Positions 27,306 through 35,354 of a DNA stretch of 64,000 nt are shown here, in pieces. Both the position numbers and the translations under genes were made by a program. Source of the DNA: Marinisporobacter sp. (GTDB lineage: Bacteria > Bacillota > Clostridia > Peptostreptococcales > Thermotaleaceae). Where the stretch lies: assembly GCA_025210525.1 (NCBI GenBank), contig JAOARP010000058.1, positions 1 to 64,000 of the forward strand. The letters are read 5' to 3'. Below the pieces are notes generated by a model. That model was not told the DNA's origin and ran no database searches. It saw nothing but the letters and a program-made list of their open reading frames with translations. How positions within the stretch are numbered: the first letter of the stretch is position 1; the number at the start of each line of letters is the position of its first letter.

Positions 27306-27766
27306 ATATAATTCAGGATCTTTTCCCATTCAAAGGGAAGCGGTGTACCATTTTGTACATATTCCTTCAAGTATTTGGATTCTGTGTAGGTAATGAACTT
27401 TGCAGGAATAGATAAAGCATAGCCATGATTACTTAATATGGTTTTTAATTCATGTCTTTCTTTGATCGTTATATTTTCGGTATTTAAGAAATGATGAGTA
27501 GAATGATTTGTTTTCTCAAGCTGTGCATAGCGTTCGATTTCTTTTTTGATATACCCAATAAGATATTTTTGAAATTCTCTATCGTTTTCTAATTTTGGAT
27601 AGACCGTTAACCACTTAGGTTTTGGATTTTTAGAAAGGACCGTTTTTACAAAAAAGTCATATTTTAGCGAACCGTTTTTTAATCCCTTATAATATTTTCT
27701 GATATTTTTTTTTAGATGGTTATAGATTTCCATCCTTGTTTGATCCGGTAAATTGCCAACTTTCAC
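27290..27766 (-). CDS. Hypothetical protein
   Basis: A 158-residue lysine-rich soluble protein with no signal peptide, cysteine or recognised motif. It is mostly helical, with a mid-protein hydrophobic strand region (Y-A-L-S-I-P-A-K-F-I-T-Y). GTG at 27766 follows GGGGAGG at 7-base spacing, so it is likely expressed. The terminator hairpin overlaps its last codons. I cannot assign a function or family. Confidence 0.6.
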   Translation of the reverse strand: MKVGNLPDQTRMEIYNHLKKNIRKYYKGLKNGSLKYDFFVKTVLSKNPKPKWLTVYPKLENDREFQKYLIGYIKKEIERYAQLEKTNHSTHHFLNTENITIKERHELKTILSNHGYALSIPAKFITYTESKYLKEYVQNGTPLPFEWEKILNYIKRTT

Positions 27767-27941
27767 AATGAGACCTCCCCTGTATAGTTATTGTTATTAT
27801 TTACATAATTTTCAAAAAATATAACAAAATTGAATAGATTTTAGATGAAGAAATGCTTTAGGTATTGTTTTTAAAGATGATTTTCACTATAATAAAATAG
27901 TGTTTAGAAGTAAGAAAAGCTTATATAGGAGGATTTTTTTA

Positions 27942-28523
27942 TTGAAAGCATTGGCTATTTTAGGAAGTCCTAGGATAAAAATGAATACAGATATTCTTTT
28001 GAACAAAGTTATTGAAGGATTAGAAGATAGGGATGTATTAGTGGAAAAAATTGAACTCAGAAAATTAAATATTCATCCTTGTATATCTTGTGGTGCTTGT
28101 GAAAAAAAAGGGGAATGCTTCATGAAGGATGATATGGTTTCGTTATATAATAAATTTGATGAAGCAGATATTATAGTTTTTGCTTCTCCCTTGTATTTTA
28201 ATTCTGTTACGAGTATAGCTAAAACGATGATTGACAGATGTCAAATGTTTTGGTCTAGTAAATATGTTTTAAATAAACCTTCTATTGATCGAACAAAAAA
28301 AAGAAAGGGTCTATTTATATGTACTGCAGGTAGTGTACAAAAGGAAAATGCATTTTTAGGAGCTACCCTTGTAATGGATTTATTCTTTAAAGCCGTTAAC
28401 ACAAAATACCAACATAATCTTTTTGCGGATCATACAGATGAGATATTGGTAAAAGACAGAATAGATCTTCTTCATAAAGCTTATAAAATGGGGCAAAAAT
28501 TAGTCGATTTTAAGTGTGTTTAG
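27942..28523 (+). CDS. Iron-sulfur flavoprotein / NADPH-dependent FMN reductase family
   Basis: A 193-residue flavodoxin-like protein. The N-terminal L-G-S-P-R motif binds the FMN phosphate. The compact cysteine motif C-I-S-C-G-A-C-x5-C near residues 47-59 is the 4Fe-4S signature of iron-sulfur flavoproteins. A-S-P-L-Y-F-N-S-V follows near 83. It is expected to carry electrons in the cytoplasm of an anaerobe, for example in O2 or quinone detoxification. TTG at 27942 is chosen because TAGGAGG lies 9 bases upstream. Confidence 0.88.
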   Translation: MKALAILGSPRIKMNTDILLNKVIEGLEDRDVLVEKIELRKLNIHPCISCGACEKKGECFMKDDMVSLYNKFDEADIIVFASPLYFNSVTSIAKTMIDRCQMFWSSKYVLNKPSIDRTKKRKGLFICTAGSVQKENAFLGATLVMDLFFKAVNTKYQHNLFADHTDEILVKDRIDLLHKAYKMGQKLVDFKCV

Positions 28524-28632
28524 TTAAAAATTGTATTTTTTTATTGATTTTTGATCAATGAAGAGATATGATATATGGGATGAGTATTTTGTATACATAA
28601 TCTAATTATATTAATTAAGGGGTGTTTTTTTT

Positions 28633-29208
28633 ATGTCAAATAATATGGTATCTGTTGGTTTATCTAATAGACACATTCACTTAAGTAAGGAGCATGTTGA
28701 AATTCTTTTCGGACAAGGTCATGAGTTAACTCCTATGAAAGATTTAGTTCAACCAGGACAATTTGCCTGTGAAGAGAAAGTAGATATTGTTGGAACAAAA
28801 GGAACATTAAAAGGTGTAAGAGTATTGGGACCTGCAAGAAGTAAGACACAAATAGAAATTTCATTAACAGATGGATTTGCTTTAGGTGTAAAGGCACCAG
28901 TAAAAAATTCTGGAGATTTAGCAGGAACTCCAGGAGCAAAGATTGTAGGACCAAAAGGAGAAGTAACACTTGAAGAAGGAATCATTGTTGCTGCTAGACA
29001 TTTACATATGCATACTTCTGATGCAGAAAAATTTGGACTTAAAGACCAAGATATCGTAAGTATCAAAGTAGAAGGTCCAAGAGGATTAATCTTTAACAAT
29101 GTATTAGTAAGATGTGGAGATACACATGCTCTTGAATTACATGTTGATATGGAAGAAGGAAATGCTGCAGGATTAAAAAATGGAATGATGCTTGAAGTAA
29201 TTAAATAG
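28633..29208 (+). CDS. pduL: PduL-type phosphotransacylase
   Basis: A 191-residue phosphate propanoyl/acetyltransferase interconverting acyl-CoA and acyl phosphate. It has the two PduL beta-barrel repeats with zinc-binding histidines in S-N-R-H-I-H-L near residue 11 and A-R-H-L-H-M near residue 120. It begins directly with the catalytic domain, so no microcompartment-targeting extension is present. No shell-protein or kinase gene is adjacent. It therefore probably acts as a free housekeeping acetate/propionate enzyme. The start lies after AAGGGGTG. A terminator follows. Confidence 0.92.
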   Translation: MSNNMVSVGLSNRHIHLSKEHVEILFGQGHELTPMKDLVQPGQFACEEKVDIVGTKGTLKGVRVLGPARSKTQIEISLTDGFALGVKAPVKNSGDLAGTPGAKIVGPKGEVTLEEGIIVAARHLHMHTSDAEKFGLKDQDIVSIKVEGPRGLIFNNVLVRCGDTHALELHVDMEEGNAAGLKNGMMLEVIK

Positions 29209-29222
29209 TTTTTATGAAAATA

Positions 29223-29252
29223 AAAGGAATGGTCTAAGGATCATTCTTTTTT
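29223..29252 (+). terminator. Rho-independent terminator
   Basis: GAATGGTC pairs with GATCATTC (one G-U) around TAAG, followed by TTTTTT, after pduL. Confidence 0.85.
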
Positions 29253-29299
29253 AATAAGAAAAAATTAAATATAGGATGAGTTTAGAAAGCAGGAGGAAG

Positions 29300-30007
29300 A
29301 TGAGTTTTTATAATGAAGAATTAGATGTAGAGTTTATAGTAGAATATAGAAATAGAAAGACCCTTGAAATTAGAATAGAACCCCCCCATCTAGTTACTGT
29401 GAGAGCTCCAAAGGGAGTAAGAGAAGAAGATGTATTAAAAATTGTTGAGACAAAGAAAAAATGGATTAAGGATAAACTATCTTTTTTTAAGGAAATGAAT
29501 TATACAAAAACAAAAAAAGAGTATGTAAATGGGGAAACTTTTTTATATTTAGGAAAAGCATATTCTCTAAAAATTATTAGAGCACTTGATATGAAAGAGC
29601 CTTCGGTGAAATTTGAAAATGAAATGTTTTATATTACTACTTATACAGAAGATGAAAGCATTTTAAAAAAGGCTATGAAAGAGTGGTATAGAAAAAAGAC
29701 ATTAGAAGAGATTATTAAAAGAATAGGCTATTTCCAAAAACATTTTTTAGTAAAGCCTAATGCTATTAAAATAAAAGATCAAAAGAAACGATGGGGAAGC
29801 TGTAGTTCTAAGATGAATTTAAATTTCAATTTAAGGTGTGTCATGATGCCTGAATCTATAATAGATTACCTTGTTGTTCATGAAATGTGTCATATGGTGC
29901 ATATGAATCATTCTAAGGCATTTTGGCAATTGGTTAGAGATATATTACCAGATTATAAAGAAAGAAGAATGTGGTTAAAAGAAAATGGCATAAAAATGCA
30001 TTTTTAA
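29300..30007 (+). CDS. YgjP-like (DUF45) metallopeptidase
   Basis: A protein of about 235 residues in the YgjP/SprT-like zinc metallopeptidase family. The H-E-M-C-H motif (HExxH) occurs near residue 196, followed by H-M-N-H-S-K-A-F-W, where the third ligand lies. The upstream W-G-S-C-S strand is typical. Substrates are unknown. The start is ambiguous: ATG at 29300 has AGGAGG only 3 bases away but gives the family-like N-terminus, while ATG at 29276 has a weak site and adds 8 residues. Confidence 0.88.
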   Translation: MSFYNEELDVEFIVEYRNRKTLEIRIEPPHLVTVRAPKGVREEDVLKIVETKKKWIKDKLSFFKEMNYTKTKKEYVNGETFLYLGKAYSLKIIRALDMKEPSVKFENEMFYITTYTEDESILKKAMKEWYRKKTLEEIIKRIGYFQKHFLVKPNAIKIKDQKKRWGSCSSKMNLNFNLRCVMMPESIIDYLVVHEMCHMVHMNHSKAFWQLVRDILPDYKERRMWLKENGIKMHF

Positions 30008-30119
30008 AGGGAACTAGTAAATGTATTTTTATACATCAAAAGGAAAATTTTTAAATAAAAATATTTTTTTGTATTGACAACCAGTTTTTGAGATGCTACA
30101 ATAAGCATCAAGAAATAAA

Positions 30120-30434
30120 TATAGAATAAAAACTATGACGGAGAGAAAAGCATTGACCCTGTGATTCCAGAGAGCTGGGGAAGGTGAGAGCCCAGTGTTA
30201 TAAGACAATGTGTATATTCACTCTAGAGTTGTTGTCCCAAAAGGTATTTCGAGTAGGGGCAAAGGGATGTCCCCCTTATTAGGACTACAGTTTAGCTTTT
30301 ACCTTATGTTTTGTGATTCTATAAAAGCAGACTGGAGGAGAGATGATCTTGAAAAAGTTTTATTTTTTTGGATCAATTAGAGTGGTACCGTGAAGTCAAG
30401 CTTCGCCTCTATTATATAGAGGTGGAGTTTTTTT
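30120..30434 (+). promoter_or_regulatory. T-box riboswitch leader of the NSS transporter gene
   Basis: A classic T-box leader of about 300 bases. Stem I has the apical A-G-bulge/GCUGGGG...GCCCAG region (30170-30194), and a 3' specifier loop precedes ACUCUAGAG (30213-30228). The conserved T-box AGAGUGGUACCGUG lies at 30379-30392. The terminator stem (30401-30428, 11 bp, U run) can be replaced by an antiterminator when uncharged tRNA pairs with the T-box. By the spacing before ACUCU the likeliest specifier is UUC (Phe, 30217-30219). UAU (Tyr) and AUU (Ile) in the same loop cannot be excluded. Confidence 0.92.
30401..30434 (+). terminator. T-box conditional terminator
   Basis: CTTCGCCTCTA pairs with TAGAGGTGGAG around a 6-base loop and is followed by TTTTTTT. 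It is the terminator conformer of the T-box leader. Confidence 0.88.
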
Positions 30435-30587
30435 ATTTCTGCAAAGCTAGCTAAAATGAAAGAATGCATTAAAGGTTTGACCGGTCTTTATAAGTATAGT
30501 CATGACTAAAGAACTATTCTAAAACTAAAAAGCTTTCAACATAAATTAGTGATCGTAATTTGTTTTGAAACTAATAGGAGGATATTT

Positions 30588-31967
30588 ATGTCTTTAGTAA
30601 CTGCAAAAAATGAAGAACAGAAAAGGGATAAATGGGGATCTAAAATAGGTTTTGTTCTTGCAGCAGCAGGATCAGCAGTAGGGTTAGGTAATTTGTGGAA
30701 GTTTCCTTATAGTGTAGGCAATAATGGTGGTGGTGCATTTGTAATGATTTATATGATATTTCTTATTTTAATAGGATTGCCACTTATGCTTGCAGCCATT
30801 ACATTAGGTAGAAAAACGCAGCTTTCAGCTGTAGGTGCTTATGGAAGTATTAAAAAGAAATGGGCTTTTGTTGGTGGATTGGGTGTTATTTGTGGATTTT
30901 TTATCTTAGCTTTTTATAGTACAGTAGGGGGATGGGTAATCTATTATTGTATAAAAGCTTTTACAGGAGGTCTTGCTATAAAGGACCCAGAGGTGCTAGG
31001 AGGAATCTTTGGAGGTTTTATATCATCACCTGTTTCAAGTATTATGTATCAAGGGATATTTTTGATAATGACATTACTCATTGTAATTAGGGGAATTAGT
31101 TCAGGGATAGAAAAAGCCAGTAAAATTATGATGCCAGCTCTTTTGGTAATGATTATTCTTATTGCAATAAGATCCGTAACTTTACCTGGAGCTACAGAAG
31201 GGATTAAGTTTTTCCTTCTTCCAGACTTTTCAAAAATAAACATGGATATAATTATGAATGCATTAGGACAAGTATTCTTTTCACTAAGTATTGGTATGGG
31301 AGTTATGGTTACCTATGGAAGTTATTTAGATAAAGACACAAATTTACTTGGTCCAGCTGCTTCTATTCCTGTGCTAGATACGATGGTAGCTGTTCTTGCA
31401 GGTTTTGCTACATTACCAGCAGTGTTTGCTATTGGATTTAAAGCTTCTTCGGGACCTGGACTTATGTTTGTAACTCTTCCTGCTGTATTTGCAAGTATGC
31501 CTTTTGGAAAATTATTTTGTATATTATTTTTCATACTTGTACTATTTGCAGCCCTTACTTCATCCATATCTATGCTTGAAGTATGTGTATCTTATTTTGT
31601 AGATGAAAAGGGTGCAAATAGAACAAAGGCTGCTGTAATGATTATCATGGTTATGTATATTGTAGGAATTCCAGCGTGTCTCTCTATGGGACCTTGGCAA
31701 GATTTTCATATACTAGGTAATTTAAATTTCTTTGACTTTTATGATAAGTTAACTTCTAATATACTCCTTACATCAGGAGGATTACTCCTTTCCATTTTTG
31801 TTGGATGGGTATGGGGAGCTGATCATGCTATAGAAGAAATTGAAAAGATGGGAGTAAAATTTACACTTGCACCTTTATGGAAATTCCTTATAAAATATAT
31901 TGTTCCACCAGCTGTTTTTATTATATTGATTAATTCATTTAAGACTGTTATTGAAGCGATATTTTAA
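30588..31967 (+). CDS. Neurotransmitter:sodium symporter family amino-acid transporter
   Basis: A 459-residue sodium-coupled amino-acid importer of the NSS/SNF family (LeuT, TnaT and MhsT relatives). The signature W-G-S-K-I-G-F-V-L-A and G-S-A-V-G-L-G-N-L-W-K-F-P-Y covers TM1, with substrate/Na-site residues in the unwound part. About 11-12 membrane segments follow. ATG at 30588 lies after AGGAGGATATTT; an upstream in-frame ATG at 30549 is ignored. The T-box leader indicates induction when a cognate amino acid, probably aromatic, becomes scarce. Confidence 0.93.
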   Translation: MSLVTAKNEEQKRDKWGSKIGFVLAAAGSAVGLGNLWKFPYSVGNNGGGAFVMIYMIFLILIGLPLMLAAITLGRKTQLSAVGAYGSIKKKWAFVGGLGVICGFFILAFYSTVGGWVIYYCIKAFTGGLAIKDPEVLGGIFGGFISSPVSSIMYQGIFLIMTLLIVIRGISSGIEKASKIMMPALLVMIILIAIRSVTLPGATEGIKFFLLPDFSKINMDIIMNALGQVFFSLSIGMGVMVTYGSYLDKDTNLLGPAASIPVLDTMVAVLAGFATLPAVFAIGFKASSGPGLMFVTLPAVFASMPFGKLFCILFFILVLFAALTSSISMLEVCVSYFVDEKGANRTKAAVMIIMVMYIVGIPACLSMGPWQDFHILGNLNFFDFYDKLTSNILLTSGGLLLSIFVGWVWGADHAIEEIEKMGVKFTLAPLWKFLIKYIVPPAVFIILINSFKTVIEAIF

Positions 31968-31970
31968 TAA

Positions 31971-32013
31971 AAAATTCCTATCTCATAAAGAGAGATAGGA
32001 ATTTTAGTTTTTT
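31971..32013 (+). terminator. Rho-independent terminator
   Basis: A perfect 14-bp stem AAAATTCCTATCTC / GAGATAGGAATTTT, then AGTTTTTT, after the transporter gene. Confidence 0.9.
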
Positions 32014-32039
32014 GTAAAAAAATAATCTGTAGAAAAGTA

Positions 32040-32301
32040 CAACAGGTTAAATCAGATCTAACGTGTACTTTTACAAAAAAATATTATTTTTTTATGCGGT
32101 CATATTCTGATAGTAAGTGGTCTAAAAATTGACTTAATTGAATTACTTCTGGGTCTAGTAGATCACCTTTTTTTTCTTGTATTAATTCATTTAATGAAAA
32201 TCTAGCCTCCTCAATTTCTTTTAAGACAGCGTTTAATGCACCTTTATAATTCTCCATTGAACATACCCCTTTTCTTTGGTGTTGTAAGATTTAACCTGTT
32301 G
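32040..32301. repeat. 14-bp inverted repeat flanking a Spo0E-like gene
   Basis: CAACAGGTTAAATC at 32040-32053 is the exact reverse complement of GATTTAACCTGTTG at 32288-32301. Partial matching extends four or five bases further out, and TAGAAA occurs just outside both ends (32030-32035 and 32307-32312). The arms enclose only the small Spo0E-like gene. They could be two binding sites for one regulator, a long transcript stem, or the ends of a tiny mobile cassette. Confidence 0.6.
32084..32257 (-). CDS. Spo0E-like aspartyl-phosphate phosphatase
   Basis: A short 57-residue gene. The protein has the Spo0E family layout: two helices, with the signature S-Q-F-L-D-H-L-L-S-E-Y (S-Q-x-L-D-x-x-x-x-x-Y) near residue 42 in the second. 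Spo0E-type phosphatases remove phosphate from Spo0A~P (or a related regulator) and delay sporulation. AAAGGGG lies 8 bases before the ATG. The stop is followed by a possible weak stem. It is enclosed by a 14-bp inverted repeat. Which regulator it acts on is not known. Confidence 0.82.
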   Translation of the reverse strand: MENYKGALNAVLKEIEEARFSLNELIQEKKGDLLDPEVIQLSQFLDHLLSEYDRIKK

Positions 32302-32931
32302 CACTATAGAAAGGATACTGTAAAAAATAACAATAAATACATAAAATGGTATAAAAATATCGAAATATAGTAAATTTTTGAAAAAAATACAAAAAAAAAT
32401 CGAACGAATAAGATATATGAATTTAGAAGGATAAGCGTTAAAGAAAAATTTATAGAAAATAAGATAAAATCTTATACATGTTGCTGAGAAAAAAATAGAT
32501 GTTTAGTAAAATTATGAAGATGTAATTAGTTAGAAAACTATTTATATAACAAATAAAGACGAGCCTCCGTAATAAATACGGAAGCTCTATATGTAAAAGG
32601 AGGATTGACTGCTTCTTAATGAGTCCTATATAAATAGGGAGGACGTTTTATCTATAATTAGGATAAAGGATAAATATTAATAAAATATGAACAAAGTATG
32701 AACAATATCAAATAAATTTATTTTTTAGCATAAATTGCTGAATGATATGCAAGTCTTACAAGATATGTTATGATTTAGCTTGTAGATAATATAAAATAGC
32801 AAAGAAAGGAAAAGGAAGGTTGCTTTTTTTTAAGATTATAGGTAAGCTCAGATATAGGATGATTATAGATATAGAAGATAAAATTACTATAAATATTGAA
32901 AAAATATAAACAATTAGACAGGAGGAGAAAA
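32302..32931 (+). other. 630-base intergenic region upstream of hutG
   Basis: No open reading frame is supported. It contains a GC-richer hairpin at 32561-32587 (GAGC-TCCGTA / TACGGA-GCTC with bulges), then an AGGAGG without a plausible start codon at usable spacing, a GTCC...GGAC stem at 32622-32644, and the direct repeat TATGAACAA at 32686 and 32697. The cluster of stems suggests a long structured leader for the formimidoylglutamase gene or an unrelated small RNA. I recognise no known riboswitch class. Confidence 0.45.
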
Positions 32932-33945
32932 ATGTTTAATAAAAATTATAAACCTACAGATGAAATAGTTTGGAGAGGAAGAATAGATAGTGAGACTAAT
33001 TTTGATGCCTTTAGATGGCATCAGTGGGTTGAAAGAATAGATTTAAGAAAAAATGATTTACTTCCTTATGAAGGGAAATTAGGATTTGCTTTTATAGGAT
33101 TTTGTTGTGATGAAGGAATCAAGCGTAATAAGGGTAGGGGAGGAGCTACAAAGGGACCTATAAGTATTAGAAAAGAATTGGCTAATTTACCCTGCTGTTT
33201 TACACAAGAGGTGAAAATTTTTGACGCAGGAAATATCCTTTGTGAAAGCTGTACATTGGAAGAAAGTCAAAAACTACTTTCAAAGGCTGTAGATAAGATT
33301 TTGGCTTTAAATCTTTTTCCTATTGTTTTAGGAGGAGGACATGAAGTGGCTTTTGGACATTATAATGGAATTTTAAGCTATCTAAAAGAAAAAGAGGATA
33401 AACCGAATATTGGAATTATTAATTTTGATGCTCATTTTGATCTTAGACCTTATCCAAATGGAGGAAGTTCTGGCACTATGTTTAGGCAAATTGCAGATCA
33501 ATGTAGGGAAAGAGGCTTAGAATATGCTTATCTTTGTTTAGGTATTCAAAAGCATAGAAACACCATTGATCTTTTTAAAACAGCAGATCGATTAGGTGCT
33601 CAGTACATACTAGCAAAGGATATGATAAATTATGATGACTTTAGCATAATAGAAAAATTAGATGATTTTATGAAATTACGAGATTATTTCTATATAACCA
33701 TATGTTCTGATGTGTTTTCATCTGCTTATGCACCAGGAGTAAGTGCTACACAGCCCTTTGGATTAGAGCCAGAAAGAGTTTTAAAATTCCTTAAATATAT
33801 TTTAAGATCAAATAAGGTGATTAGTTTTGATATTGCAGAAGTATCTCCTCGATTTGATCAAGACAATACTACTGCAAATCTAGCGGCTGTATTGATTTTT
33901 TCTGTTATCAATACTTTAGCACAAATGAATAATGTAGATCTTTAG
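32932..33945 (+). CDS. hutG: Formimidoylglutamase (arginase/ureohydrolase family)
   Basis: A 337-residue binuclear manganese ureohydrolase. The metal motifs are G-G-G-H-E near residue 137, N-F-D-A-H-F-D near 164 and C-S-D-V-F near 260, with a later S-F-D-I-A-E. Overall similarity is to HutG, which splits N-formimidoyl-glutamate to glutamate and formamide in histidine degradation. No other hut gene is in the window, so agmatinase-like activity cannot be ruled out. ATG at 32932 follows AGGAGGAGAAAA. A long AT-rich leader precedes it. Confidence 0.85.
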   Translation: MFNKNYKPTDEIVWRGRIDSETNFDAFRWHQWVERIDLRKNDLLPYEGKLGFAFIGFCCDEGIKRNKGRGGATKGPISIRKELANLPCCFTQEVKIFDAGNILCESCTLEESQKLLSKAVDKILALNLFPIVLGGGHEVAFGHYNGILSYLKEKEDKPNIGIINFDAHFDLRPYPNGGSSGTMFRQIADQCRERGLEYAYLCLGIQKHRNTIDLFKTADRLGAQYILAKDMINYDDFSIIEKLDDFMKLRDYFYITICSDVFSSAYAPGVSATQPFGLEPERVLKFLKYILRSNKVISFDIAEVSPRFDQDNTTANLAAVLIFSVINTLAQMNNVDL

Positions 33946-33956
33946 AGGATTGACGT

Positions 33957-33994
33957 AAAAAATGACTTCTAATATAGATTAGAGGTCATTTTTT
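33957..33994. terminator. Bidirectional terminator
   Basis: AAAAAATGAC plus TCTAAT pairs with ATTAGA plus GTCATTTTTT around ATAG. It lies between hutG and the convergent membrane-protein gene, whose stop lies in the stem. Confidence 0.85.
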
Positions 33995-34425
33995 CTAGGT
34001 ATGTCAAAGAATTGAGAAAACCATAAGACAACAGTAAAACCAAAAATATTTAGAAAATAAGATTTTGTTAAATTCCATTGGTGATAATGAAAATATTTAA
34101 GTTTAACCATAATTAATTCTAAAAAAAGAAGTAAGAAAGATGCTAATAATACATATGGGAATTTCCATTTTTTATGAGAAGGATAATAATATACTAAAAG
34201 CATACCAGAAGCAAAGCCACTTAACCAGTAAAAGATAGGCAATCCAGATAATTTAGAATTTGCAAAGCTATAGGAAAAGGCGTTAAGTTCAATGAATGTA
34301 CTATCGATTGTATAAAGGATTACTAAAGAAAGTAATCCCATGGGATATAATGATTTATATTTATTAAAGGGAATGAATATAAGGACTAATAAAAAAGCAA
34401 TAGTGCACATAATAATCCAACCCAC
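33979..34425 (-). CDS. CBO0543-family multipass membrane protein
   Basis: A 148-residue integral membrane protein with four to five hydrophobic helices (about 3-20, 28-46, 62-80, 90-108, 122-140) and basic loops. The pattern and length match the CBO0543 family found in spore-forming Firmicutes; its function is unknown. GTG at 34425 lies 7 bases after AGGAGG. Its only neighbours are a hutG gene it converges on and a degraded stretch upstream. Confidence 0.72.
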   Translation of the reverse strand: MGWIIMCTIAFLLVLIFIPFNKYKSLYPMGLLSLVILYTIDSTFIELNAFSYSFANSKLSGLPIFYWLSGFASGMLLVYYYPSHKKWKFPYVLLASFLLLFLELIMVKLKYFHYHQWNLTKSYFLNIFGFTVVLWFSQFFDIPRKNDL

Positions 34426-34499
34426 TGTAATCCCTCCTAGTACAAATGATTTTATATTTATAATTTGCCAATAAAATATATTTATTATCCCTAAAATTT

Positions 34500-34688
34500 A
34501 TGGACAAATTTGGGAGGCCTGTTTGGACAAGTTGAAGACAAAGTAGAGACAAATGTCCAGAAAGTTGTGGGACGTTTTTGGACGAATATCCACCAGAGAT
34601 AGAGAAAGAGATAAAGAAAGAGATAGATAAAGAGATAGAGATAGAAAAACATAGAGCACCTTCACCAATCTCCATAAAAAAAGTATAA
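34500..34688 (+). pseudogene. Degraded low-complexity coding remnant, possibly of a phage replication protein
   Basis: A single frame from ATG 34500 to TAA 34686 has one internal TGA at 34533. After it, the translation contains repeated C-P and D-E-x-P-P-E-I units and then an E-I-E/K-K-E-I repeat (34597-34650). Such tails are familiar from phage replisome-organiser/DnaD-like proteins. At the DNA level this is an imperfect GATAGA/AAAGAGATA repeat. The rest of the 400-base gap (34426-34826) shows no gene. Confidence 0.35.
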
Positions 34689-34826
34689 ATAAATTTGAAA
34701 AATACCATCTATAAAATAGATAAAGGGATAAAAAATGAGTAAATTTTGGTAGGGAATATGTGCAAAGTAAAGGGTATAATAGGGATAGATAGAAGGAATC
34801 AAATATAGAAAGAGAGGAAAGATACA

Positions 34827-35264
34827 ATGTTTGATAAAAATAAACGATGGATGGTTGTAGCTATTCTTTTACTGGTTACTGTAATTTTAATGGCTTGCCA
34901 AGGGAATGGAGAAATCAAAGGGGAAAATGAAAAAGTTAGTATTCAAGATACATCTTATCAAACTATATCGCCAGAGAATGCAAAAGAAAGGATTGAAAAA
35001 GAAGAAGGGATTATTTTACTAGATGTAAGAACTAAAGAAGAGTACAAAGAGAAGCATATTCCCAATAGTATACAAATTGCTGTAGATGATTTAGAAGAAA
35101 AAGTAGAAGAGAAAATCCCTGATAAAAATACCACTATATTTGTATACTGTAGAAGTGGTAGAAGAAGCCGCATTGCAGCAGAAAAATTGATAGAAAAGGG
35201 CTATATGAATGTGTTTGATTTGGGTGGAATTATAGATTGGCCTTATGAAACAGAAAAAGAATAG
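34827..35264 (+). CDS. Rhodanese-like lipoprotein
   Basis: A 145-residue protein with a lipoprotein signal (hydrophobic core then L-M-A-C, lipid-modified Cys near residue 24) and one rhodanese domain (about 45-142). It has D-V-R-T-K-E-E-Y and the active-site loop C-R-S-G-R-R-S near residue 111, so it should transfer sulfane sulfur or reduce substrates outside the cell membrane. The six-residue loop favours sulfurtransferase over phosphatase activity. The start ATG lies after AGAGAGGAAAG. Confidence 0.9.
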   Translation: MFDKNKRWMVVAILLLVTVILMACQGNGEIKGENEKVSIQDTSYQTISPENAKERIEKEEGIILLDVRTKEEYKEKHIPNSIQIAVDDLEEKVEEKIPDKNTTIFVYCRSGRRSRIAAEKLIEKGYMNVFDLGGIIDWPYETEKE

Positions 35265-35300
35265 AGTTTATTGTAATCATAAATAATTGATATGAAATCA

Positions 35301-35342
35301 TTTACAAATAGAATTTACCATGCTATTCTAATAATAGAATAG
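35301..35342 (+). promoter_or_regulatory. Promoter with palindromic operator of the PadR/CMD operon
   Basis: CTATTCTA-ATAA-TAGAATAG (35323-35342) is a perfect 8-bp-arm palindrome just before the PadR ribosome-binding site. It overlaps the likely -10 TATTCT (35324-35329), which is 17 bases from a -35-like TTTACA (35301-35306). This is a probable autoregulatory PadR operator. Confidence 0.7.
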
Positions 35343-35354
35343 TGGAGGTGAAGT

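Noticed and set aside
28733-28969. Leucine-rich frame on the minus strand inside pduL
   Set aside because: It lies opposite a clear pduL gene and has no ribosome-binding site; its odd composition mirrors the codon bias of the sense gene.
28633-29208. PduL as a sign of a bacterial microcompartment locus
   Set aside because: There is no shell protein, aldehyde dehydrogenase or targeting extension nearby; it fits a stand-alone phosphotransacylase.
34595-34650. GATAGA/AAAGAGATA repeat read as a CRISPR array or origin iterons
   Set aside because: Units are short, irregular and without spacers; the pattern is better explained as codons for a Glu-Ile-Lys repeat.
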